Assembly: GCA_027449025.1 (NCBI GenBank)
Contig: DAIDMK010000002.1
Coordinates: 93,679 to 157,678 of the forward strand
Reading direction: 5' to 3'
Length of the DNA stretch: 64,000 nucleotides
From: Lutibacter sp.
GTDB lineage: Bacteria > Bacteroidota > Bacteroidia > Flavobacteriales > Flavobacteriaceae
Numbering within the stretch: position 1 is the stretch's first letter; each line of letters starts with the position of its first letter. Shown here in pieces: positions 9,047 to 17,951 of the stretch. A program made the translations under genes and the position numbers. Below the pieces are notes generated by a model. The model saw only the letters and a program-made list of their open reading frames with translations, was not told the origin of the DNA and searched no databases.

Positions 9047-9430
9047 ATGTTAAAATCGATGATTAGATTGCGAATGAGTTCCCATGATGCTCATTATGGT
9101 GGAAACCTTGTTGATGGAGCAAGAATGCTTCAGCTATTTGGAGATGTTGCCACAGAACTTCTTATTTTAAGAGATGGGGACGAAGGTTTGTTTAAAGCAT
9201 ATGATATGGTAGAGTTTATGGCACCTGTTTATGCGGGAGACTTTATTGAAGCTGTTGGTGAAATAATTGATGAAGGAAACTCTAGCAGAAGAATGAAATT
9301 TGAAGCGCGTAAGGTGATAGTGCCTCGTCCTGATATTTCAGATTCAGCCTGTGATTTTCTTGAAGAACCTATTGTTGTTTGTCGTGCAACAGGAACCTGT
9401 GTGACCCCAAAAGCGAGTCAGCGTAAATAA
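9047..9430 (+). CDS. kal: 3-aminobutyryl-CoA ammonia-lyase
   Basis: This 127-residue protein has a single hotdog fold. Kal eliminates ammonia from L-3-aminobutyryl-CoA to give crotonyl-CoA, the last dedicated step of lysine fermentation. [20 protein letters not shown] (about residues 11-30) and [20 protein letters not shown] (about 52-71) are typical of the Kal family. It is the first gene of an eight-gene run on one strand, and kce starts 8 bases after its stop. The identification rests on sequence resemblance and on the complete pathway downstream. It is short but of normal family length. Confidence 0.9.
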   Translation: MLKSMIRLRMSSHDAHYGGNLVDGARMLQLFGDVATELLILRDGDEGLFKAYDMVEFMAPVYAGDFIEAVGEIIDEGNSSRRMKFEARKVIVPRPDISDSACDFLEEPIVVCRATGTCVTPKASQRK

Positions 9431-9438
9431 ATTATTCT

Positions 9439-10263
9439 ATGGAAAAATTAATTATCACAGCCGCAATTTCAGGTGCGGAAGTTACAAAGGAACACAATCC
9501 TGCAGTGCCTTATACCATTGAAGAATGTGTTCGTGAAGCCAGTTTGGCCTATCAGGCTGGTGCAAGTATTATTCATTTGCACGTTCGTAAAGACGATGGC
9601 ACGCCTACACAAGATAAAAATCGTTTTAAAGAAGTGATGGATGCAATTAGGGTTAAATGTCCCGATGCAATTATTCAGCCTTCAACTGGTGGCGCAGTTG
9701 GGATGACAAACGATGAAAGGTTACAACCAACCGAGTTAAGTCCGGAAATGGCAACTTTAGATTGTGGTACCTTAAACTTTGGAGGTGATGAGATATTTGA
9801 AAATACCGAAAATACCATCAAATATTTTGGCGCGCGAATGATCGAAAAAAACATAAAACCGGAATTGGAAGTTTTCGACAAATCTATGATTGATATGGCC
9901 TTGCGCCTTCATCAGAAAGGATTTATAAAATCCCCCATGCATTTTGATTTTGTAATGGGTGTTAACGGAGGCATTTCGGGAACCTTAAGGGACTTTGTTT
10001 TCTTGCGTCACAGCATCCCTGTAGATGCAACTTATACGGTTGCAGGTGTTGGAAGGTTTGAATTTCCATTGGCTGTTGCCGCAATTATTGACGGTGGCCA
10101 TGTGAGGGTTGGTTTAGAAGATAATTTATACATCGCAAAAGGTGTTTTGGCAAAATCGAACGGAGAATTGGTTGAGAAAGTAGTAAGATTAGCCAAGGAA
10201 CTCGGTCGTGAAATAGCAACGCCGGCTGAAGCAAGAGAAATTTTAGGTTTAAAAAAACAGTAA
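9439..10263 (+). CDS. kce: 3-keto-5-aminohexanoate cleavage enzyme
   Basis: This is a 274-residue TIM-barrel enzyme of the BKACE family. Kce condenses 3-keto-5-aminohexanoate with acetyl-CoA and yields acetoacetate and 3-aminobutyryl-CoA. The zinc ligands expected from the characterised enzyme are present: HLH at H46 and H48, and the glutamate E227 in VGLEDN. PSTGGAVGM and FDFVMGVNGGISG are further family landmarks. It lies between kal (8 bases upstream) and kdd (28 bases downstream). Other BKACE enzymes use different beta-keto acids, but the operon fixes this assignment. Confidence 0.93.
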   Translation: MEKLIITAAISGAEVTKEHNPAVPYTIEECVREASLAYQAGASIIHLHVRKDDGTPTQDKNRFKEVMDAIRVKCPDAIIQPSTGGAVGMTNDERLQPTELSPEMATLDCGTLNFGGDEIFENTENTIKYFGARMIEKNIKPELEVFDKSMIDMALRLHQKGFIKSPMHFDFVMGVNGGISGTLRDFVFLRHSIPVDATYTVAGVGRFEFPLAVAAIIDGGHVRVGLEDNLYIAKGVLAKSNGELVEKVVRLAKELGREIATPAEAREILGLKKQ

Positions 10264-10291
10264 AAGGACTGTTTCTGTTTATATAAATTAT

Positions 10292-11335
10292 ATGATAAAA
10301 AAAGGAAATAAATACGGTACTCACAGGGTAATTGAACCTTTAGGCGTATTACCGCAACCCGCAACGAAAGTTGATAATAATGTTGCTGAAATTTACGACA
10401 ACGAAATCCTGGTTGATGTTGATATTTTAAATATTGATTCTGCCAGTTTTACCCAAATTAAAGAACAGGCAGGCGGAGATATCGAGAAAATAAAGGAAAT
10501 TATTTTAGAGATCGTTGCTACCCAAGGAAAAATGAAAAATCCTGTGACAGGATCTGGTGGAATGTTTATTGGAACTGTTTTACAAATAGGGGAAGCTTTA
10601 AAAGGAAATAGAGATTTAAAAGTTGGCGATAAAATTGCAAGCCTTGTTTCTTTATCATTAACGCCTCTTAAAATTGAAGAGATTATAGAGGTTAAAGCAA
10701 CTATTGATCAGGTGATAGTGAAGGCAAAAGCTATTTTGTTTGAAACTGGTTTGTATTCAAAATTACCAACCGATATACCAAATTCCTTGGCGCTTGCAGT
10801 ACTTGACGTATGTGGCGCTCCTGCACAAACAGCCCGTTTGGTAAAGTCTGGTAATACGGTTGTTATTATTGGTGCCAGCGGAAAATCTGGTATTCTTTGC
10901 TGTTACGAAGCAAAAAGAAGAGCCGGTGTTAATGGGAAAGTAATCGGTGTTGATTATAGCGACAAAGGTTTAGAAACTTTAAGGAAATTAAATATCTGCG
11001 ACGAAATACTTAAACTGGATGCAACAAATGCACTTAGCTGTTACGATGCCATTTCAAAAATAACCAATGATGAACTTGCGGATGTTGTTATTAACAATGT
11101 AAACATTCAAAACACAGAAATGGGTTCTATTTTAATGTGTAAAGATAGAGGGATAGTGTACTTTTTTAGTATGGCTACTTCATTTACAAAAGCAGCCTTA
11201 GGTGCTGAAGGTGTTGGCAAAGATATTGACATGGTTGTTGGCAATGGGTATGCAAAAGATCACGCAGAAATAACATTAAATATACTAAGAGAAGATAAAG
11301 GGATAAGGGATTTATACGAAAGCCTTTATGCATAA
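10292..11335 (+). CDS. kdd: L-erythro-3,5-diaminohexanoate dehydrogenase
   Basis: This 347-residue oxidoreductase oxidises and deaminates 3,5-diaminohexanoate to 3-keto-5-aminohexanoate with NAD. A Rossmann dinucleotide-binding loop, VVIIGASGKSGILCC, is visible at about residue 191, followed by VNGKVIGVDYSDKGLETL. The N-terminal half resembles the catalytic domain of medium-chain dehydrogenases but lacks the usual zinc cysteines, as is normal for Kdd. Spacing to kamA is 32 bases. Confidence 0.92.
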   Translation: MIKKGNKYGTHRVIEPLGVLPQPATKVDNNVAEIYDNEILVDVDILNIDSASFTQIKEQAGGDIEKIKEIILEIVATQGKMKNPVTGSGGMFIGTVLQIGEALKGNRDLKVGDKIASLVSLSLTPLKIEEIIEVKATIDQVIVKAKAILFETGLYSKLPTDIPNSLALAVLDVCGAPAQTARLVKSGNTVVIIGASGKSGILCCYEAKRRAGVNGKVIGVDYSDKGLETLRKLNICDEILKLDATNALSCYDAISKITNDELADVVINNVNIQNTEMGSILMCKDRGIVYFFSMATSFTKAALGAEGVGKDIDMVVGNGYAKDHAEITLNILREDKGIRDLYESLYA

Positions 11336-11367
11336 TTAAATTGTTTCTATAACTGAAATTTAAGAAT

Positions 11368-12645
11368 ATGAAAAAAGAGTATAAGAAAGTAGCATACAAA
11401 CACATCCCTTTATTTAAGGATGTATCTCAAGAAGATTGGAATGATTGGAGATGGCAATTGAGACATGCCATTAGAGATATTCCTACACTGGAAAAAGTTA
11501 TTAAATTAACCGATGAAGAGAAGGAAAATCTTTCAAGTACATTAAATAAGTTTAAAATGGCAATTACGCCATATTATGCTGCTTTAATGGATAAGGAAGA
11601 TAGAAATTGTCCGGTAAGAATGCTAGCAGTTCCGGTTCTTAATGAATTGTTTGTTGCTCCTTCTGATTTGGATGATCCGCTGCATGAAGATGTAGATTCT
11701 CCAGCTCCGGGACTCACTCACCGTTATCCAGACCGAGCTTTACTTCTTGTTACGCATGAATGTTCCATGTATTGCCGTCATTGTACACGAAGGAGGGTTG
11801 TTGGTGATTCTAGTGAAAATGTGCATAAAGACCATCTTGAACAAGCCTTTGAGTACATTAGAAATACACCGCAACTTAGAGATATCGTTGTTTCTGGTGG
11901 TGATCCCTTAATTTTAAGTGATGAAAGATTGGACTATATTCTTACTGAATTAAGAAAAATAGATCACGTTGAAATTATTCGTATTGGAAGTCGTATGCCT
12001 GTAGTGCTGCCGCAAAGAATTACAGATGAATTTTGCGAAATGATTAAAAAGCATCACCCAATATATGTAAATACGCATTTTAATCACCCAAAAGAAGTTA
12101 CTGAAGAGGCTAAAACAGCTTGTGAAAAATTAGCAAATGCAGGCGTAAATGTTGGAAACCAATCGGTGTTGCTTAGAGGGGTTAATGATTGCTCCAATAT
12201 CATGAAAAAGTTAGTGCAAGAGTTGTTAAGAATTCGTGTAAGGCCTTATTATATTTATCAGTGTGACCTTTCCGAAGGGATTTCTCACTTTAGAACAACC
12301 ATTTCTAAAGGAATTGAAATTATTGAAAATTTACGTGGACATACTTCAGGTTTGGCGGTTCCAACTTTTGTAGTGGACGCTCCAGGCGGTGGAGGTAAAA
12401 TTCCTGTAATGCCAGATTACTTAATCTCTCAAAATGAGAAGAGAGTGGTCTTAAGAAATTATGAAGGAGTTATAACAACTTATACGCAGCCAACAAATGG
12501 TAAGGAACATGATGCCGAAAATTGTGAATTCTGTAAGGATGAGAATTTGGTTGCTAAAGATGGTGTAGCCATGTTATTAAACAATGACGGACTTTCTCTT
12601 CAGCCTGAAAATTTGAAAAGAACAAACAGACAACACGTATATTAA
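11368..12645 (+). CDS. kamA: Lysine 2,3-aminomutase (radical SAM, PLP)
   Basis: This 425-residue radical SAM enzyme converts L-lysine to L-beta-lysine. The Fe-S cluster ligands are C132, C136 and C139 in ECSMYCRHCTRRR. The PLP lysine is K344 in APGGGGKIPVMP. All are offset by +7 from the Clostridium subterminale enzyme (C125/C129/C132 and K337). The two aspartates that hold the side-chain ammonium of lysine in that enzyme (D293, D330) correspond to D300 (YQCD) and D337 (FVVDAP), supporting true lysine specificity. EpmB-type EF-P lysylation enzymes are shorter and not found in such operons. A cysteine-containing C-terminal tail (CEFCKDE) is present as in clostridial enzymes. Confidence 0.96.
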   Translation: MKKEYKKVAYKHIPLFKDVSQEDWNDWRWQLRHAIRDIPTLEKVIKLTDEEKENLSSTLNKFKMAITPYYAALMDKEDRNCPVRMLAVPVLNELFVAPSDLDDPLHEDVDSPAPGLTHRYPDRALLLVTHECSMYCRHCTRRRVVGDSSENVHKDHLEQAFEYIRNTPQLRDIVVSGGDPLILSDERLDYILTELRKIDHVEIIRIGSRMPVVLPQRITDEFCEMIKKHHPIYVNTHFNHPKEVTEEAKTACEKLANAGVNVGNQSVLLRGVNDCSNIMKKLVQELLRIRVRPYYIYQCDLSEGISHFRTTISKGIEIIENLRGHTSGLAVPTFVVDAPGGGGKIPVMPDYLISQNEKRVVLRNYEGVITTYTQPTNGKEHDAENCEFCKDENLVAKDGVAMLLNNDGLSLQPENLKRTNRQHVY

Positions 12646-12666
12646 ATAAATACGATTCCTGTTAAG

Positions 12667-13539
12667 ATGAACAGTATTATTACAGAACAACTGGTTAATA
12701 AAACGACCTTCTTAGTGGGGAATAAAAAGAATGCGGGTAAAACTACTTTTCTAAATTATGCGCTTGCGCAGCTTAGAAAAATTGTTCAGCCTGCTTTTTT
12801 TACAATTGGAATTGATGGAGAAGCAACTGATTTGTTATTTGACGCCCCTAAACCAAAGGTTTATACTGAAATAGGAGATTATATTGTCACGTCCAGTTTA
12901 ATGATTAATAAAAGTGATGCGTTATTTGAAATTATTCATGTTTTTCCATACAAAACTGTTTTAGGAAGGCTTGTTTTGGCAAAAACATTGCGAAGTGGAA
13001 ATATAGAACTTGTTGGCTCTGAAGATAATAAACAGCTCGGTGAAATTGTAGCGTATTTAAGAAATGAGGAAAACATAAATACCATAATAATTGATGGTGC
13101 TGCAAGCCGGGTTACGCAAGTGGCTTCAATTAAAAATAGCTACTTTTACTTTATTATTAAGCTGGACCAAAAAAGTATAAATTCGGATATTAACAAATTA
13201 AGAACCATTGCATTAATCAGCAAATTTAGAAGTATTGATGAAATTGATGCTATAGAAAATAAAGTAGTATTTGAAATAAAAGGAGCTTTAACAGAATCTA
13301 AGCTCTCAATGATTCCTGATGATTGTGATGTTTTGTTGCTTAATGATTTTACAAAAATATTCCTGGATTTTACTCAGGTAACCGAGTTAACAAGAAAGCT
13401 TGAAATTTCATATAAAATAACCTATCAACTGGTCTCTTTTGTGGTAATTCTAAAAGATATGATGAAGGAAGATTTTGTAAAAATAGTAGAAAACCATCAT
13501 ATAAAAGAAACAATTTTATACAACCCATATGAATATTAA
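12667..13539 (+). CDS. kamB: KamB, predicted subunit of the lysine 5,6-aminomutase reactivase
   Basis: This 290-residue protein has an N-terminal P-loop, VGNKKNAGKTT (residues 17-27), and the later segment NTIIIDGAASRVTQVASIKN. It has no membrane segment. Genes of this kind lie between kamA and kamD in lysine-fermenting bacteria. Together with the MutS-like KamC they are proposed to release damaged cobalamin from lysine 5,6-aminomutase. That role rests on gene context and analogy with other B12-enzyme reactivases; nothing in the sequence proves it. The next gene starts 11 bases before this one stops, which suggests coupled translation of a two-part complex. Confidence 0.8.
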   Translation: MNSIITEQLVNKTTFLVGNKKNAGKTTFLNYALAQLRKIVQPAFFTIGIDGEATDLLFDAPKPKVYTEIGDYIVTSSLMINKSDALFEIIHVFPYKTVLGRLVLAKTLRSGNIELVGSEDNKQLGEIVAYLRNEENINTIIIDGAASRVTQVASIKNSYFYFIIKLDQKSINSDINKLRTIALISKFRSIDEIDAIENKVVFEIKGALTESKLSMIPDDCDVLLLNDFTKIFLDFTQVTELTRKLEISYKITYQLVSFVVILKDMMKEDFVKIVENHHIKETILYNPYEY

Positions 13540-15130
13540 AGACACCATGCAATTTGTAGAATTTAACACATTCTATTCGGAGTATGCGCCTTTAACTCCT
13601 TATGGATTGATGGATAAAAACAAATACCATGTTTTTACCAACAAAGAAATGCTTTTGTCTGTTTACAATTCCATAGGTAAAATAGTGAACTTTATCAATG
13701 AAAATTCTTTTCAATCTGATAAAATTGAACACCATCTTAAAAGGATTTCCCATTTAAATACTTTTGAAAGAAAAACCTTCGATTCTTCAGATATATTTCT
13801 GGTAAAAAAGTTGCTGGTGAACTTTAAAAGTATCGTTAAATTGTTGAATGATGCGATAAAAGAAGATTTACAAATCAATTTTTTATCAGCAGAATTATTG
13901 AATTTTTTGTCCTATGACGGAGCGAATAAGGAAACTTTTTATTTAAGTGGGGAATACAATGCTGAGCTGGCAGAAAATCGAAAAAAAATTGCTGAAGCAG
14001 ATAAATTTTTGGCTGAAATAAAAAAGGAGCGGTTTCAAGAGATTATAGAACAACACGGTCTTGATTTTAGATTTCGCGATTTTATTATTGCCTCAGAAAA
14101 TATTACAAACAATTTTAGTTCAGAACTTATTTATAAAGAAGTTTACGATAAAACTTCTTTATTGTTGAAGCCAATGCTTCCAAAGGAATATTTCGATTTA
14201 CACAAAAAGAGAGAGGCATTGTTGCTGGAAGAGCATAAGTTGGAACAAGAAGTTCTTATCACAATTTCTGAAAAAATACTGGTCGAAAAAGAGATTATAA
14301 TAAACTATATCAGTAAAATTGTTTTACTCGATACCCTTTTTGCAAAATCAAGAATGGCTATCAAGTATAAAATGATTGCGCCTGTTTTAATCGATAAAAA
14401 GGCAACTATTGCAATTGTAAACGGTCAATATTTACCGCTGGCAAACAAATGCGTAAAAACAGAAACAATTTACACGCCGCTAAATGCTGAATTTGATAAC
14501 AAAATCTGCGTGATTACGGGCTCAAATATGGGTGGTAAAACGGTGCTTTTAAAAACAATTGGTTTTATGCAATTGCTGACTCAAATGGGTTTTTGGGTTC
14601 CTGCAGAAAAGTTTAAAACATCAATATTTGAAAACATCCATTACATCGGTGAAGACCTTTCTGAAAAAATAGAAGGGCTTAGCAGTTTTGGGTTTGAAAT
14701 ACACAATCTTACTAAAGCCATAAAAGATTTTGAAACAAATACCTTGCTCTTAATCGATGAGTTTGCAAAAACAACAAACGCTATTGAAGCAAAAGCCATC
14801 ATTGCAGCGATGTTAAAAAGCTTTTCTCAAAAAGAGACCGTATGGAGCTTTGTGTCAACACATTTTATGGAATTGCCTGAATTTGAAAAAGTATCTTTTT
14901 ATAAAATGAAAGGCTTGGATTATTCTGAATACATGAAATATTACAACAAAGAACAACAATACTCATTGCGTGAGCGAATTAAGTTAATCAATTCTTTTAT
15001 GCGCTTTGAAATTGTAAAAACGGATCATAAATACAGGACCTATGACGCTATAAAAATTGCGGATATTTTAGGATTAAACGATGAAATTATTAAATATACA
15101 AAAGCGTATTTAAGTGAGAATTATGACTAA
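13529..15130 (+). CDS. kamC: KamC, MutS-like ATPase of the lysine 5,6-aminomutase reactivase
   Basis: This 533-residue protein has the MutS/ABC-type ATPase domain at its C-terminus. Walker A is GSNMGGKT (331-338) and Walker B is LLLIDEF (D410, E411), followed by a signature-like helix and STHFMELPEF. The N-terminal 300 residues are helical, with coiled-coil-like stretches, and correspond to the MutS lever/core region; no mismatch-recognition domain is present. A role in DNA repair is therefore unlikely, and the operon context supports a chaperone-like reactivase. The start may be ATG 13529 or ATG 13547; the first gives an 11-base overlap with kamB. Confidence 0.85.
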   Translation: MNIKDTMQFVEFNTFYSEYAPLTPYGLMDKNKYHVFTNKEMLLSVYNSIGKIVNFINENSFQSDKIEHHLKRISHLNTFERKTFDSSDIFLVKKLLVNFKSIVKLLNDAIKEDLQINFLSAELLNFLSYDGANKETFYLSGEYNAELAENRKKIAEADKFLAEIKKERFQEIIEQHGLDFRFRDFIIASENITNNFSSELIYKEVYDKTSLLLKPMLPKEYFDLHKKREALLLEEHKLEQEVLITISEKILVEKEIIINYISKIVLLDTLFAKSRMAIKYKMIAPVLIDKKATIAIVNGQYLPLANKCVKTETIYTPLNAEFDNKICVITGSNMGGKTVLLKTIGFMQLLTQMGFWVPAEKFKTSIFENIHYIGEDLSEKIEGLSSFGFEIHNLTKAIKDFETNTLLLIDEFAKTTNAIEAKAIIAAMLKSFSQKETVWSFVSTHFMELPEFEKVSFYKMKGLDYSEYMKYYNKEQQYSLRERIKLINSFMRFEIVKTDHKYRTYDAIKIADILGLNDEIIKYTKAYLSENYD

Positions 15131-16694
15131 ATCAAAATTAAATCTCGACACGGATAAGATTGCGAAAGCGAGAGAGCTTTCAAAACAAATAACCGCCCCA
15201 GTTCAAGAATATATAGAAAAACACACCACTGTTGCCATTGAGAGAACAACACTTAGAATGATTGGTGCCGATGGCGTTGACAGTGTTGGTGTGCCAATTC
15301 CAAATAAGGTTCTTGACCAAATAGGCGATAATATTTGCTATGGAGCCACAAAATACTATGTAAATGCCTTGCTTAAAAAAGGACTAACTCCAGATGAGCT
15401 AAATAATGAAATTGCAAATGGGCTGGATATTTCAAAACTTGATTTTGTGGATTTTTCTTATATTGAAGAAAAAGCGCAGGAATTGGTTGAAGTCTTTGCA
15501 GCAAAAGTGAAAGCAAACGTTGCCTATAGAGAAGAAAAAGTTTTTAAATATAAAGCGAAGGAGAATTCTCCCTTATTGTATCTTATAGTTGCAACAGGTA
15601 ATATTTATGAAGATGTAAAACAAGCGCAAGCAGCCGCCAAACAAGGCGCCGACATTATCGCTGTGATTAGAACCACAGGCCAAAGTTTATTGGATTTTGT
15701 GCCTTTCGGACCAACAACAGAAGGTTTTGGAGGAACCTATGCCACACAGGAAAATTTCAAAATAATGCGTAAAGCATTGGATGAAACAGGTGAAGAAATA
15801 GGGAAATATATCAGATTGGTTAATTACTGTTCGGGTTTATGTATGCCTGAAATAGCTGTTATGGGCGCTTTGGAAAGGCTGGATATGATGTTAAATGATT
15901 CAATGTACGGCATCTTGTTTAGAGACATAAACATGTACAGAACTTTTGTTGATCAGAAATTTTCAAGAATGATCAATTCATTTGCTGGGATCATCATCAA
16001 CTCTGGAGAGGATAATTATTTGACAACTTCAGATGCTGTTGAGAAAGCTTATACGGTAACCGCCTCTCAGTTTATCAATGAAAGATTTGCTTACGAATCA
16101 GGTTTGCCTGCAAAATTAATGGGGTTGGGTCACGCTTTTGAAATGAATCCGGATATTAAAAACGGTTTCCTTTTGGAAATGGCACAGGCTCAAATGGCAC
16201 ATGAAATATTCCCGGAAGCGCCATTAAAATATATGCCTCCTACAAAATATATGACGGGAGATATTTTTAAGGGATTGGCAATGAATACCTTGTTTAACTT
16301 TATTGCAAAATCTACCAATCAAGGAATTTTATTGCTTGGAATGTTAACAGAAGCCATTCATACACCGTTTATGCAAGATCGTTTTTTAGGTGTTGCCAAT
16401 GCAAAATATGTATTGAATAATATTGCTGATTTCTCTGATGATATCGAATATAAAAAAGATGGAATCATGCAAACCAGAGCAAAAGTTGTGCTGGATGAAA
16501 CTATTGAGTTTCTTGAAGAAATTAATAAAACGGACTTATTTAATGCAATTGAGACTAAAATGTTTGCAGAAGTAAGCAGGCCGAAAAACGGAGGTAAAGG
16601 ATTAAGTGGCGTCGCTGAAAAGGCTAAGGACTATTACAATCCTTTCTACACCTATCTTGAAAATGAATTAAATATTGTTAAAAAAGGAAACTAA
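15123..16694 (+). CDS. kamD: D-lysine/beta-lysine 5,6-aminomutase, alpha subunit
   Basis: This is the large, barrel-type subunit of the B12- and PLP-dependent 5,6-aminomutase that moves the terminal amino group of beta-lysine. I chose ATG 15123 (MTKSKLNLD, 523 residues) over an in-frame GTG at 15114, because it gives a short 8-base overlap with kamC and a normal N-terminus. Recognisable segments are TTLRMIGADGVDSVGVPIPN, VIRTTGQSLLDFVPFGPTTE and LMGLGHAFEMNP. It is followed by kamE after two bases. Length and sequence match the characterised alpha subunits. Confidence 0.95.
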   Translation: MTKSKLNLDTDKIAKARELSKQITAPVQEYIEKHTTVAIERTTLRMIGADGVDSVGVPIPNKVLDQIGDNICYGATKYYVNALLKKGLTPDELNNEIANGLDISKLDFVDFSYIEEKAQELVEVFAAKVKANVAYREEKVFKYKAKENSPLLYLIVATGNIYEDVKQAQAAAKQGADIIAVIRTTGQSLLDFVPFGPTTEGFGGTYATQENFKIMRKALDETGEEIGKYIRLVNYCSGLCMPEIAVMGALERLDMMLNDSMYGILFRDINMYRTFVDQKFSRMINSFAGIIINSGEDNYLTTSDAVEKAYTVTASQFINERFAYESGLPAKLMGLGHAFEMNPDIKNGFLLEMAQAQMAHEIFPEAPLKYMPPTKYMTGDIFKGLAMNTLFNFIAKSTNQGILLLGMLTEAIHTPFMQDRFLGVANAKYVLNNIADFSDDIEYKKDGIMQTRAKVVLDETIEFLEEINKTDLFNAIETKMFAEVSRPKNGGKGLSGVAEKAKDYYNPFYTYLENELNIVKKGN

Positions 16695-16696
16695 TT

Positions 16697-17425
16697 ATGA
16701 TGATAAGACCTTACGGAGACACATTAAACGACGGAGCCGTTCAAATGTCATTTACCTTGCCTATAGCACATTCGGCTAAAGCAGATGAAGCTGCAATTAT
16801 ATTTGGAAAAAAATTAGGATTTAAAGAGGTTGAGGTAGTTCACTCAAATCCCCTTTCCGATGAATTTACATTTTTTGTAGTATATGGAAAAACAGAAATA
16901 AGTATCGATTATGATAAAGTAATTGTTGAAGAAGTTGAAAAATCGTTGGATTTTTATGGCGTAAATAATTTTATCAAAGAAAATATAAAAAGAAAAATAG
17001 TGGTTGTGGGCGCTTGTTCAGGTACCGATGCACATACCGTAGGAATTGATGCAATTATGAATATGAAAGGCTTCGACCAGCATTATGGTCTTGAGAGATA
17101 TCCTATGATTGATGCCTTCAACCTTGGAGCGCAAGTTACTAACGAAGATCTTATTAAAAAGGCCGTAGAATTAAAAGCTGATGCTATTTTAATTTCACAG
17201 ATTGTAACGCAAAAAGATGTTCATATTCAAAATCTTACAGAATTTATTGAGCTACTTGAGGCAGAAGGACTAAGATCTAAAATGGTAGTGTGCGCCGGTG
17301 GACCTAGAATTGGCAATAAATTGGCGTTAGAACTTGGATACGATGCAGGTTTTGGAAGAGGAACCTATCCTGAAAATGTAGCCTCTTTTATTGTCGAAAA
17401 AATACATGAAAGAGCGGTGAAATAA
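16697..17425 (+). CDS. kamE: D-lysine/beta-lysine 5,6-aminomutase, beta subunit (B12-binding)
   Basis: This 242-residue cobalamin-binding subunit carries the base-off/His-on motif DAHTVG (D111, H113, G116). H113 is the axial cobalt ligand. Lysine K124 lies exactly 11 residues after it, the same spacing as H133 and the PLP-binding K144 in the clostridial enzyme, so both cofactors can be bound. The C-terminal Rossmann segment ends with AGGPRIGNKLALELGYDAGF. It is the last gene of the lysine operon. No hairpin terminator is obvious behind it. ATG 16700 is an alternative start. Confidence 0.96.
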   Translation: MMIRPYGDTLNDGAVQMSFTLPIAHSAKADEAAIIFGKKLGFKEVEVVHSNPLSDEFTFFVVYGKTEISIDYDKVIVEEVEKSLDFYGVNNFIKENIKRKIVVVGACSGTDAHTVGIDAIMNMKGFDQHYGLERYPMIDAFNLGAQVTNEDLIKKAVELKADAILISQIVTQKDVHIQNLTEFIELLEAEGLRSKMVVCAGGPRIGNKLALELGYDAGFGRGTYPENVASFIVEKIHERAVK

Positions 17426-17777
17426 TATGTATTTGTTATTTTATTGCTTAATTTTTTATCATAACAAACCATTTATGCTTAATAATAGGTAGCTTGTTTA
17501 TTTATACCGATTATTTATTGGGGATGCATATTATAAATATATATTTGACCAAAAATTGGTAAATAATTAAGTGATTTTTGTTAATTAATCAAACATTTTG
17601 GAATATAAAACGATTATGAAACTGTAAAACTCTGAAAATTAACAAATAAAACTGGCTGCCATGATTATTAGATTTTACAATAAAGTTTGATGGCATACGT
17701 TTAAAAAAGAACAATTTATAAAAAAATATTTAATATTAACATAATTTTATTAACTTTACCAAACAGTAAACCCCAAA
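17426..17777 (+). other. Intergenic region after the lysine operon
   Basis: These 352 AT-rich bases hold no gene that I can support. A distant inverted repeat (TGCCAT 17657-17662, ATGGCA 17690-17695) and a weak -7-like TAACTTTA (17751-17758) before the PID-CTERM gene are the only structures seen. Confidence 0.5.
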
Positions 17778-17951
17778 ATGAATAGAAAAAGAGTTAAGTT
17801 ACTAATATGGTGTTTTGGTTTTATGCTGTCTAGTTTGCCAGCATATGCACTACCTGCTCCTCCTGTGGGCTTGCCGATAGACGGCGGTTTGTCCCTTTTA
17901 TTTGCTTCTGGGATAGTATATGGCATTTACTCGTTGAAAAGAAAAAAATAA
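17778..17951 (+). CDS. PID-CTERM mini-protein (57 residues)
   Basis: The ATG at 17778 opens a 57-codon frame ending at 17951. It encodes a signal peptide (MNRKRVKLLIWCFGFMLSSL, probable cut after PAYA at residue 24), a very short proline-rich spacer (LPAPPVGL), then PIDGG (33-37), a hydrophobic segment of about 14 residues and a basic tail, LKRKK. The motif, membrane anchor and basic end form the three-part pattern of exosortase/archaeosortase-type sorting signals, matching the PID-CTERM form seen in flavobacteria. Almost nothing remains between the two signals, so the mature protein would be tiny. The stop abuts the stop of ribE on the other strand. The function is unknown. Confidence 0.75.
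   Translation: MNRKRVKLLIWCFGFMLSSLPAYALPAPPVGLPIDGGLSLLFASGIVYGIYSLKRKK

Noticed and set aside
17657..17695. TGCCAT/ATGGCA inverted repeat after the lysine operon as terminator
   Set aside because: 27-base loop, six-base arms and no T tract; a chance repeat in AT-rich DNA is more likely.
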